A DNA stretch of 12,124 bases from Actinomycetes bacterium (GTDB lineage: Bacteria > Actinomycetota > CALGFH01): the NCBI GenBank assembly GCA_030152105.1, contig JASLIH010000277.1, positions 1-12,124 on the forward strand, written 5' to 3'. Under the pieces are notes generated by a model. That model ran no database searches. It was given only the letters and a program-made list of their open reading frames with translations, and was not told the origin of the DNA. This document shows, one piece after another, positions 6,324 through 12,124 of this stretch. The position numbers and the translations under genes are program-made. The first letter of the stretch is position 1; the number at the start of each line of letters is the position of its first letter.

Positions 6324-7199
6324 ATGCGCGTCTTCCTGGTCGACGGCACCTACGAGCTGTTCCGCCACTACTACGGCGTCCCCCCGCACCGCACCGCCGA
6401 GGGGGCCGAGGTGGCGGCCACCCGGGGCGTGCTGTGGTCCATGCTGCGGCTGCTGGAGGGGGGCGTGACCCACCTGGGGGTGGCCACCGACCACGTGATC
6501 GAGTCGTTCCGCAACGGCCTGTGGCCCGGCTACAAGTCGTCGGCCGGGCTCGACCCGGCACTCCTCGGCCAGTTCGGGCTGCTCGAGGTGGCCCTGGAGG
6601 CGATGGGGGTGGTCGTCTGGCCGATGGTCGACGTCGAGGCCGACGACGCCCTGGCCAGCGCGGCCGCGGTGGCCGCCGACGACCCGGCGGTCGAGCAGGT
6701 GGTCATCTGCACCCCTGACAAGGACCTCGGCCAGTGCGTCCGCGGCCGGCGGGTCGTGCAGCTGGACCGGCGCCGCCAGGTCGTCTACGACGAGGCCGGG
6801 GTGACGGCCAAGTTCGGGGTCGGCCCGGCCTCCATCCCCGACTACCTGGCCCTGGTCGGCGACTCGGCCGACGGCTACCCGGGCCTGCCCGGCTGGGGGG
6901 CCAGGTCGGCCGCGGCCGTGCTCGCCCACTACGGCACCATCGAGCAGATCCCCGACACTCCTGGCGAGTGGGGGGTGCCGGTCCGCAACCGCCCCGCCCT
7001 GGCCGCCACCCTGCGCGACCTCCGCCCCCAGGCCATGCTGTTCAAGGACCTGGCCACCCTGCGGGTCGACCGCACCCTGCTCGACGACCCGGGCACCCTG
7101 CGCTGGACCGGCCCGACACCGCTGTTCGCCGAGGTCTGCGCCCGCATCGACGCCGGCTCCCTGGCCACCCAGGCCGACCGGGTCGCCGGCCAGCGCTGA
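6324..7199 (+). CDS. Stand-alone 5'-3' exonuclease (FEN / PolA-N-like, H3TH domain)
   Basis: A 291-aa protein that resembles the 5'-nuclease domain of DNA polymerase I without the polymerase. The PIN-like metal site is complete: Asp7 (FLVDGTYELFR), Asp103/Glu105/Asp107/Asp108 (VDVEADDA), Asp132/Asp134 (TPDKDLGQ), and Asp180/Asp183 (GDSADGYPGLPGWG), the last leading into the helix-3-turn-helix DNA-binding segment (about 180-215). The KSSAGL segment lies where the helical arch is expected. Family knowledge: such enzymes remove RNA primers or 5' flaps during replication and repair in the cytoplasm. Actinobacteria often carry one besides PolA. It is divergent from the VOC operon across a 51-bp gap and converges with the AldO-like gene 8 bp away. 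Confidence 0.92.
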   Translation: MRVFLVDGTYELFRHYYGVPPHRTAEGAEVAATRGVLWSMLRLLEGGVTHLGVATDHVIESFRNGLWPGYKSSAGLDPALLGQFGLLEVALEAMGVVVWPMVDVEADDALASAAAVAADDPAVEQVVICTPDKDLGQCVRGRRVVQLDRRRQVVYDEAGVTAKFGVGPASIPDYLALVGDSADGYPGLPGWGARSAAAVLAHYGTIEQIPDTPGEWGVPVRNRPALAATLRDLRPQAMLFKDLATLRVDRTLLDDPGTLRWTGPTPLFAEVCARIDAGSLATQADRVAGQR

Positions 7200-7207
7200 C
7201 CGGGCCC

Positions 7208-8464
7208 TCAGTCCCCCACCGGGCCGAGCACGTGCCTGCGCAGCCAGGCGTTGATGAACACCCCACGCGGGTCGAGCCGCCCGGCCAGGCCGGCGAAGTC
7301 GGGCAGGCGCGGGTAGCGGCGGGCCATGGCCGCCGCGTCGGCCAGGAACAGCTTGCCCCAGTGGGGACGGGCCTCGAAGGGATCCAGCGCGGCCTCGACC
7401 GCGGCCAGCACCGGCTCGACCGCGGCCAGGTCGGGCAGCCAGGTGAAGTGGACGGCCATCGTGTCCTGCCCGTGCTGGGGGCTCATCCAGAGCCGGTCGG
7501 CGGCCACCGTGCGCAGCTCCGACACCTGGAGCACGGGCCGGATGCGGTCGCCGAGGGCCAGCAGCGCCCGGAGGGCGGGGACGGCCTGGCGGCGCGGGAC
7601 GTGGTACTCGGACTGCAGCTCCTCGCCGCTGCTGGGTGTGAAGCCCATCCGGAAGTGGGGCAGGCGGTCGGACCAGGGGCCGGGCACGCCGAGCTGGGGG
7701 GTGCAGTTGACCGGGTCGATGCCGAGGATCGGGTGCCGGTCGGCCGTCGCCGGGACCGCGCCCAGGAGGTCGCCGCGGACCTCCTCGGGCTGCTCGGTGA
7801 CCCGGCTCTTGACCCACACCTGGTCGACCGTCGCTGTCCAGCGGGTGAACAGGCTGACGCTGTAGCCGGCGGAGGTGACCTCGTCGAACCGTTCGAACAG
7901 GCTGATCCAGGGGAGGTCCTGGAAGGTGCGCTGGCGGACCTGGTAGGCGGGCTCGACGTCCAGCGTGACGCGGGTCACGGCGCCGAGCGCGCCCAGCCCG
8001 ACGACCAGGCCGTCGAAGTCCGGGTCGCCCCTGGAGGCCGTCAGCACCTCGCCCGAGGCGGTGACCAGCTCCAGGCCGGCGACCGCAGTGGCCAGGTTGC
8101 CGTTGGCGTCCCCGGACCCGTGGGTGGCGGTGGCCACCGCCCCCGCGACCGAGATATGGGGCAGCGAGGCCAGGTTGGCCAGCGCCACCCCCTCGGCCTT
8201 GAGCACCTCGGCCAGGTCCCCGTAGCGCAGGCCGCCGGCCAAGGACACCGTGCCCGCCGCGTGGTCGACGACCACGTCGGCCGGCAGCCCGTCCAGCGAC
8301 AGCAGCTCGGCCGAGTCGGCGATGTCGCTGAACGAGTGCCGCGAGCCCAGCACCCGCAGCCGGCCGGCCCCGGCGACCAGCTCCCGCACCTGGTCCAGGG
8401 TCGTCGGCCGGTGCAGGGCGGCGGCCTGGTAGGTGTGGTTGCCGGCCCAGTTGGTCTCCTTCAT
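7208..8464 (-). CDS. aldO: Alditol oxidase-like FAD-dependent oxidase (AldO family, ALO C-terminal domain)
   Basis: A 418-aa protein, about the length of Streptomyces coelicolor AldO, to which it appears alignable throughout from memory. It begins with TNWAGNHTY, then GSRHSF with His43, the predicted site of covalent histidyl-FAD. ASLPHISVAGAVATATHGSG (Ser105) forms the flavin pocket, followed by VNCTPQLGVPGPW, FTPSSGEELQSEY, SELRTVAAD (Glu316, Arg318), AVHFTW and RPHWGKLF (Lys371). These fit the AldO active-site Ser106/Glu320/Arg322/Lys375 with a constant small shift. The family oxidises the terminal CH2OH of xylitol, sorbitol or related polyols to an aldose, producing H2O2. GSRHSF instead of GSGHSF is a common variation in my recollection. 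The ATG at 8464 has no Shine-Dalgarno but TAGCGT lies 7 nt upstream. A lactone-oxidising relative is the alternative. Confidence 0.92.
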   Translation of the reverse strand: MKETNWAGNHTYQAAALHRPTTLDQVRELVAGAGRLRVLGSRHSFSDIADSAELLSLDGLPADVVVDHAAGTVSLAGGLRYGDLAEVLKAEGVALANLASLPHISVAGAVATATHGSGDANGNLATAVAGLELVTASGEVLTASRGDPDFDGLVVGLGALGAVTRVTLDVEPAYQVRQRTFQDLPWISLFERFDEVTSAGYSVSLFTRWTATVDQVWVKSRVTEQPEEVRGDLLGAVPATADRHPILGIDPVNCTPQLGVPGPWSDRLPHFRMGFTPSSGEELQSEYHVPRRQAVPALRALLALGDRIRPVLQVSELRTVAADRLWMSPQHGQDTMAVHFTWLPDLAAVEPVLAAVEAALDPFEARPHWGKLFLADAAAMARRYPRLPDFAGLAGRLDPRGVFINAWLRRHVLGPVGD

Positions 8465-8471
8465 GGGCCGA

Positions 8472-8477
8472 ACGCTA
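8472..8477 (-). promoter_or_regulatory. Candidate leaderless -10 element of the alditol oxidase gene
   Basis: On the minus strand TAGCGT (8477-8472) is followed by 7 nt (TCGGCCC) and the ATG at 8464. There is no Shine-Dalgarno in this interval and no evident -35. Confidence 0.45.
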
Positions 8478-8517
8478 GCCCAACCGCGCGCCGTCCGCCT
8501 CCCCGGGGGGCTGACGA

Positions 8518-8547
8518 TTGACACGACCCGGACCGGCGGTGCAGCGT
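8518..8547 (+). promoter_or_regulatory. Promoter of the PAS-SpoIIE phosphatase gene
   Basis: A perfect -35 TTGACA (8518-8523), an 18-bp spacer and CAGCGT (8542-8547) as -10, which ends 6 nt before the ATG at 8554. The mRNA would begin at the start codon. The TTG inside the -35 is in frame with the gene and can be mistaken for a start codon. Confidence 0.55.
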
Positions 8548-8553
8548 GCCCTC

Positions 8554-10125
8554 ATGCAGAGCAGGCAGCAGCAACCCCGCCCGGCCGAGGCCGGGCCCGA
8601 ACAGTTCCGGCTGCTGGTCGAGGCGGTCAAGGACTACGCGATCTTCCTGCTCGACCCCGAGGGCCGGGTGATCAGCTGGAACTCGGGCGCGGAGCGGATC
8701 AAGGGGTACACGGCCGACGAGATCATCGGCCAGCATTTCAGCCGGTTCTACGAGCCGGACGACGTGGCCGCCGGCCTCCCGGGCGAGCTGCTGGCCCGCG
8801 CCGCCGCCGAGGGCCGCTACCAGGCCCGGGGCTGGCGGGTCCGCAAGGACGGCCGCCGCTTCTACGCCCAGGTGACGCTCACCGCCTTGTTCGACAGCGC
8901 CGGCGACCTCAGCGGCTACGCCAAGATCACCCAGGACATGACGGCCGAGCGGGAGGCCGAGCGGGCCCGTCGGGACCGTGAGTACCAGCTGGCCGAGGCC
9001 CAGGCGGTGGCCCGGCTGGGCAGCTTCGAGTGGGTGCTGGCCAGCGGCCAGGTCACCTGGAGCCCGGAGCTGTGCCGGATCCTGGGGCTGGACCCCGAGG
9101 CCTGCCACGGCACCCTGGACGGGCTGCTGGAGCGGATCCACCCCGACGACCGCACCGGGGCGGCCGCCACCCTGCGCCGGGCGGCCACCGAGGGGACCTC
9201 GTTCCGGTTGCAGGCCCGCATCCTGCGCCCCACCGGCGAGCCAAGGGTGCTGTCCTGCTGGGGCAACGTCACCCGCGACGAGCAGGGCCGGCCGTCGCGG
9301 GTGCTCGGCGTGTGCCAGGACGTCACCGACTGGCGCCAGCGGGAGGAGGAGCTGGTCGAGGCCCAGGCCCAGGCCGAGCTGTCCCGCCGGCTCCAGAGCG
9401 GCCTGCTGCCCAGCCTGTCGCTGCCCGACCCGGCACTGGAGCTGCAGACCCGGTACCGGCCCGGGCACGAGCGGGCCCTGCTCGGGGCCGACTTCTTCGA
9501 CGCCCTCGAGCTGGCCGACGGGACGGCCGCCCTGCTGATCGGCGACGTCGCCGGGCACGGCCCGGTCGAGGCGGCGGTCGGCGTGGCCCTGCGGTCCGCC
9601 TGGCGGGCGCTGGTCCTGACCGACCACGGACCGGGGGAGCTGCTGGACGGCCTCGAAAAGGTCCTGTCCCGGGACCGGCAGTCCGAGGAGCTGTTCGCCA
9701 CCGTGTGCTGCTGCTGGATCAGCCCCGGCCGGGACCGGATCACCGTCGCCCTGGCCGGCCATCCCCCGCCGCTGCTGGTCCGGGCCGGCCGGGTCGAGGC
9801 CGTCGAGGTCGCGGGCGGGCCAGCCCTGGGGATCTACGACCAGCCCTACCCATGGGAGGCCGGCCAGCTGGAGGCCGACGGGCCGTGGACGCTGCTGTGC
9901 TACACCGACGGGCTGGTCGAGGGCCGCAGCGCCCCCGGGTCGGTGGAGCGGTTCGGGATCGACGCCCTGGAGGCGACGGTGGCCGAGCTGCTCGCGAGCA
10001 CCGACGGGCTCCAGGAGATGCTCGACCGCCTGCTCGACGTCGTCCACCAGGCCAACGGCGGCGACCTGTCGGACGACCTGGCCATCCTGTGCCTGTCCCG
10101 CGCCGCTGGCGGAGGCCATGGCTGA
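8554..10125 (+). CDS. PAS-PAS-SpoIIE (PP2C-type) serine phosphatase, RsbU/RsbP-like
   Basis: 523 aa from the ATG at 8554. Residues about 17-130 form a PAS domain (DYAIFLLDPEGRVISWNSGA, then YAKITQDMT). Residues about 147-256 form a second PAS with PAC end (GSFEWVLASG..., GVCQDVTDW). A helical linker, about 258-285 (REEELVEAQAQAELSRRLQ), leads to the SpoIIE phosphatase, about 290-520. The metal aspartates are all present: GADFFDA (Asp313, Asp316), GDVAGHG (Asp331), YTDG (Asp452) and SDDLAIL (Asp507/508). Family knowledge: such enzymes dephosphorylate a STAS-domain anti-anti-sigma factor in response to a signal sensed by PAS. The PAS ligand cannot be predicted. The frame is open to a TTG at 8518, but that TTG belongs to a TTGACA box. 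It overlaps the downstream ATPase gene by 8 bp, so the two products are probably made together and act in one switch. Confidence 0.91.
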   Translation: MQSRQQQPRPAEAGPEQFRLLVEAVKDYAIFLLDPEGRVISWNSGAERIKGYTADEIIGQHFSRFYEPDDVAAGLPGELLARAAAEGRYQARGWRVRKDGRRFYAQVTLTALFDSAGDLSGYAKITQDMTAEREAERARRDREYQLAEAQAVARLGSFEWVLASGQVTWSPELCRILGLDPEACHGTLDGLLERIHPDDRTGAAATLRRAATEGTSFRLQARILRPTGEPRVLSCWGNVTRDEQGRPSRVLGVCQDVTDWRQREEELVEAQAQAELSRRLQSGLLPSLSLPDPALELQTRYRPGHERALLGADFFDALELADGTAALLIGDVAGHGPVEAAVGVALRSAWRALVLTDHGPGELLDGLEKVLSRDRQSEELFATVCCCWISPGRDRITVALAGHPPPLLVRAGRVEAVEVAGGPALGIYDQPYPWEAGQLEADGPWTLLCYTDGLVEGRSAPGSVERFGIDALEATVAELLASTDGLQEMLDRLLDVVHQANGGDLSDDLAILCLSRAAGGGHG

Positions 10126-11023
10126 GCGGCCCCGGCCGGACCAGATCGCCCTGCCCCGCAGCCCCTCCAGCGTCGGGGCGGCCCGCCGCTTCATCGTGGC
10201 CCGGACCGCCGCCTGGGCGTTCCCGAAGCCGGTGGCCGACCAGCTCGTGCTGATCGGCTCGGAGCTGGTCACCAACGCCGTGCTGCACGCCCGGACCGAG
10301 CTCACCCTCACCCTGGAGCTGCGCGAGGACCGGGTCCGCATCAGCGTCAAGGACCGCTCCCAGGCCCCGCCGACCCTGCGCCACTACCGGCCCGACGCCC
10401 TCACCGGCCGCGGCCTTGGTGTGGTCGCCGCCCTCAGCGATCTCTGGGGGGTGAGCACCGCCCCCGACGGCAAGGTCGTCTGGGCCGAGCTGCGGGCCAA
10501 CGGCGACCACGCCGCGGCCGCGCCGAGCCCGCCCGACCTGCGCGACGCCCCGCCCAACCCGCTGACCGCCGCCCTCGGGGCCAGGCCGATCCGGTTTCCC
10601 GGCGTGCCGGTCGACGGCTACCTGGAGCTCCAGGCCCACAACGACGCCCTGTTCCGGGAGCTGGAGCTGGTCAGCATCGAGCTCGAGGGCGACGACGGGG
10701 CCCGGGTCGCGGCCCCCCTGGCCGACCTGGTGGACCAGCTCTACCGGCGGTTCCGCGGTCAGCGCGACAGCTACCGCGACGTCGTCGCCGCCGCCCGGGC
10801 CCGCGGCGAGGCAACGGTCGAGCTGGAGTCGGCCGCCTCGGCGGCCGACGTCAGCGGGGCCAGGAGCTACCTCGAGCTGCTCGAGCAGGCCGACCAGCTC
10901 TGCCGCGACGGCCTCCTGCTCACACCCGAGCCGTCGGCCCAGGTGCGGGCGCTGCGCCGCTGGTTCGTGGACCAGATGGCCGCTCAGGTCCTGAGCGGGG
11001 CCGACCCGGCCCCGCCCGGCTAG
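10118..11023 (+). CDS. RsbW-like ATP-binding kinase with a long C-terminal helical region
   Basis: 301 aa, about twice the length of a simple anti-sigma kinase. Residues about 13-128 form the HATPase_c_2 domain: N-box SELVTNAVLHA (Glu49, Asn53), G1 VKDRSQAPP (Asp79) and G2 TGRGLGVVAAL (97-106). These residues suggest an active serine kinase. Residues 129-155 form a Pro/Ala linker. Residues about 157-295 form a charged, mostly helical region (FPGVPVDGYLELQ, ALFRELELVSIEL, QLYRRFRGQRDSY, SYLELLEQADQL, LRRWFVDQM). I do not recognise this as a named domain, although I believe similar tails occur in other actinobacterial ATPases. The ATG lies inside the end of the phosphatase gene (ATGGCTGA overlap) and follows GGAGG closely. 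Role by analogy: phosphorylates a STAS protein and may bind a sigma factor. No STAS gene is visible here. Confidence 0.88.
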   Translation: MAERPRPDQIALPRSPSSVGAARRFIVARTAAWAFPKPVADQLVLIGSELVTNAVLHARTELTLTLELREDRVRISVKDRSQAPPTLRHYRPDALTGRGLGVVAALSDLWGVSTAPDGKVVWAELRANGDHAAAAPSPPDLRDAPPNPLTAALGARPIRFPGVPVDGYLELQAHNDALFRELELVSIELEGDDGARVAAPLADLVDQLYRRFRGQRDSYRDVVAAARARGEATVELESAASAADVSGARSYLELLEQADQLCRDGLLLTPEPSAQVRALRRWFVDQMAAQVLSGADPAPPG

Positions 11024-11026
11024 AAT
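11021..11026 (+). promoter_or_regulatory. Candidate leaderless -10 element overlapping the kinase stop codon
   Basis: TAGAAT (11021-11026) ends 6 nt before the ATG at 11033, and its TAG is the stop codon of the kinase gene. There is no Shine-Dalgarno in the CCCGCC that follows. No clear -35 is visible. It would give the 116-aa gene its own leaderless transcript apart from the phosphatase-kinase mRNA. Confidence 0.5.
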
Positions 11027-11032
11027 CCCGCC

Positions 11033-11383
11033 ATGGCTTCCTACACGGTGAACAAGCAGGCGGTGGCCAAGGCCCGCGCGCTGATCGACGCCCGCCAGTA
11101 CGTGCTCAAGAGCGACTGGGGCGACGTCCAGCCCAGCGCCGAGGACGAGAACGCCTTCCTGGAGTCCCACTCCTGGGAGGAGTACGCGCTGTGGCACCTG
11201 GGCCTCACCGACGGCGCCACCGACGGGACCAAGGCCCGCTACGCCTTCGTCTTCGGCGACTTCCGCCGCGTCCACCGCTCGGGCCTGATCGCCTGCCAGT
11301 ACCGCGCCGCCGAGTGGCGCCACAAGTCGGTCGAGCTGGCCGCTCACGACCTGCTCCAGCACCTCGACGAGGTCAGCGGCTGA
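11033..11383 (+). CDS. Conserved actinobacterial protein of unknown function
   Basis: A 116-aa soluble protein without signal peptide, membrane helix or cysteine-based metal motif (one Cys only). I recall very similar short proteins in many actinobacteria, beginning with YTVNKxAVAxARxLIDARQYVL. They share SDWGDVQPS, ENAFLESHSWEEYA, WHLGL, TKARYAFVFGDFRR and HRSGLIACQYRAAEWRH, but none has an assigned function as far as I know. The high density of Trp, His, Tyr and Arg in the conserved part suggests a binding or catalytic surface. The gene follows the kinase by 9 bp and precedes the cyclase by 7 bp. A TAGAAT box directly before its ATG suggests its own leaderless transcript. Confidence 0.88.
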   Translation: MASYTVNKQAVAKARALIDARQYVLKSDWGDVQPSAEDENAFLESHSWEEYALWHLGLTDGATDGTKARYAFVFGDFRRVHRSGLIACQYRAAEWRHKSVELAAHDLLQHLDEVSG

Positions 11384-11390
11384 CGCTGCC

Positions 11391-12124
11391 ATGGTGAGCT
11401 GCCCGTCCTGTGGTGCTGCGGTCCCGGGAGGGTTCGCGTTCTGTGGGCGGTGCGGGGCCGCGCTGGCCTCGGGGGCCGGGCTGGAGGAGCGCCGGGTCGT
11501 CACGGTGCTGTTCTGCGACCTGGCCGGCTTCACCGCCCGCTCCGACCAGGCCGACCCCGAGGACGTTCGGGCGCTGCTCCGCCCCTACCATGCCCGGCTC
11601 CGCCGGGAGATCGAGCGGTTCGGGGGCATCCTGGACAAGTTCATCGGCGACGGGGTGATGGCCGTGTTCGGCGCCCCCTCGTCCCACGAGGACGACCCGG
11701 AACGGGCCGTCCGCTGCGGGCTGGCCATCCTGGAGGCGACCAGGGAGCTGGCCCTCAGCGTCAGGGTCGGGGTCAACACCGGCGAGGCGGTGGTCGCCGC
11801 CGACCGCCACCAGAGCGAGGGCGTGGTCGGCGACGTGGTCAACACCGCCTCCCGCCTGGAGGGGGTGGCGCCGGTCGGGAGCGTCCTGGTCGGCGAGGCG
11901 ACCTACCGGGCCACTCGGGGGCTGTTCGACTACGAGCCGCTGCCCCCGGTCCGGGTCAAGGGCAAGGCCGAGCCGCTGCCCGTATGGGTCGCCGCTGCGG
12001 CCCGCGGCCGGCTCGGGGTCACCGTCGACCAGGCCCCGGCCACCCCGTTCCTGGGCCGGGAGGCCGAGCTGGGCCAGCTCCAGCTCAGCTACGCCAGGGC
12101 CCGGGACGAAGCCTCGGTGCGGGT
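11391..12124 (+). CDS. Class III adenylate cyclase with N-terminal zinc ribbon, 3'-truncated by the window
   Basis: The frame is open from the ATG at 11391 to the window end (244 codons). Residues 4-21 form a CPSCG...CGRCG zinc ribbon. Residues about 35-200 form a class III cyclase domain with both metal aspartates (Asp43 in FCDLAGFT, Asp87 in KFIGDGVMAVFG), the adenine-selecting pair Lys83 and Asp148, and the transition-state pair Asn151 and Arg155 (GDVVNTASRLEG). All six key residues are present, so cyclase activity making cAMP is expected. A VRVKGKAEPLPVW segment ends the domain. Then TPFLGREAELGQL begins, the usual start of an AAA-type ATPase region seen in large cyclase-ATPase-TPR regulators; the rest lies outside. 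No Shine-Dalgarno is seen. The start lies 7 nt after the 116-aa gene's stop, so translation may depend on reinitiation. Confidence 0.9.
   Translation, partial: MVSCPSCGAAVPGGFAFCGRCGAALASGAGLEERRVVTVLFCDLAGFTARSDQADPEDVRALLRPYHARLRREIERFGGILDKFIGDGVMAVFGAPSSHEDDPERAVRCGLAILEATRELALSVRVGVNTGEAVVAADRHQSEGVVGDVVNTASRLEGVAPVGSVLVGEATYRATRGLFDYEPLPPVRVKGKAEPLPVWVAAAARGRLGVTVDQAPATPFLGREAELGQLQLSYARARDEASVR

Noticed and set aside
8461..10350. 629-codon open frame on the minus strand opposite the phosphatase gene
   Set aside because: The opposite strand encodes a full PAS-PAS-SpoIIE protein with all metal residues. The antisense product has no recognisable motif and biased composition.
9740..11533. 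597-codon open frame on the minus strand opposite kinase, 116-aa gene and cyclase
   Set aside because: It crosses three well-supported genes on the other strand and shows only low-complexity sequence.
1..12124. CRISPR arrays, tRNA/rRNA genes, insertion sequences, toxin-antitoxin or phage-defence cassettes
   Set aside because: No direct-repeat/spacer pattern, RNA-gene signature, transposase, terminal repeats or recognisable defence domain was found on reading both strands.

Overview
The window is very GC-rich, with the strong third-position G/C bias typical of high-GC Actinomycetota. Several families seen here fit that phylum: a TIGR04023-like F420-type PPOX protein, a close relative of the Streptomyces alditol oxidase AldO, a 116-aa conserved actinobacterial protein of unknown function, and PAS/SpoIIE-phosphatase and HATPase stress-signalling proteins. 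I cannot name a genus. I see no rRNA, tRNA, CRISPR array, insertion sequence or phage gene. Coding density is high: the longest non-coding stretches are about 160 bp (2549-2708) and 109 bp (1051-1159), and both are described below.

Left part (1-2708, minus strand): a BBE-type FAD-linked oxidase (2548-1160), a DeoR/GlpR-family repressor (1050-232) with a promoter rich in inverted repeats, and the first codons of a Tat-exported solute-binding lipoprotein (164 to beyond the window edge). The DeoR gene and binding protein look like the start of a sugar ABC-import operon that continues out of the window. Middle-left (2709-4475, plus): a 588-aa protein with two copies of an N-terminal domain followed by a phosphodiester glycosidase (NAGPA-like) domain and no visible export signal. 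Centre (6272-4492, minus): a compact three-gene operon of a VOC/glyoxalase-like protein, a PPOX-class F420-type protein and an alpha/beta hydrolase resembling haloacetate dehalogenases. Divergent from it is a stand-alone 5'-3' exonuclease (6324-7199, plus), which converges on an AldO-like alditol oxidase (8464-7208, minus).

Right part (8554-12124, plus): a signalling block. It holds a PAS-PAS-SpoIIE phosphatase, an overlapping RsbW-like ATPase with a long uncharacterised C-terminal region, the 116-aa unknown protein, and the start of a zinc-ribbon class III adenylate cyclase that continues into what looks like an AAA-type ATPase region. The phosphatase and kinase overlap by 8 bp and probably form two parts of a partner switch. 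The STAS-domain antagonist expected as third part is not in the window.

The most notable non-coding signal is a recurring start architecture. Four starts (6272-, 6324+, 8464-, 11033+) have TAGNNT exactly 6-9 nt before the ATG and no convincing Shine-Dalgarno. A fifth (8554+) has TTGACA-N18-CAGCGT ending 6 nt before the ATG. These look like promoters of leaderless mRNAs, whereas most other genes here have a Shine-Dalgarno sequence. I found no clearly new defence or mobile system. The most open biological questions are the kinase C-terminal domain with its neighbours, the unexported phosphodiester glycosidase and the altered dehalogenase active site.
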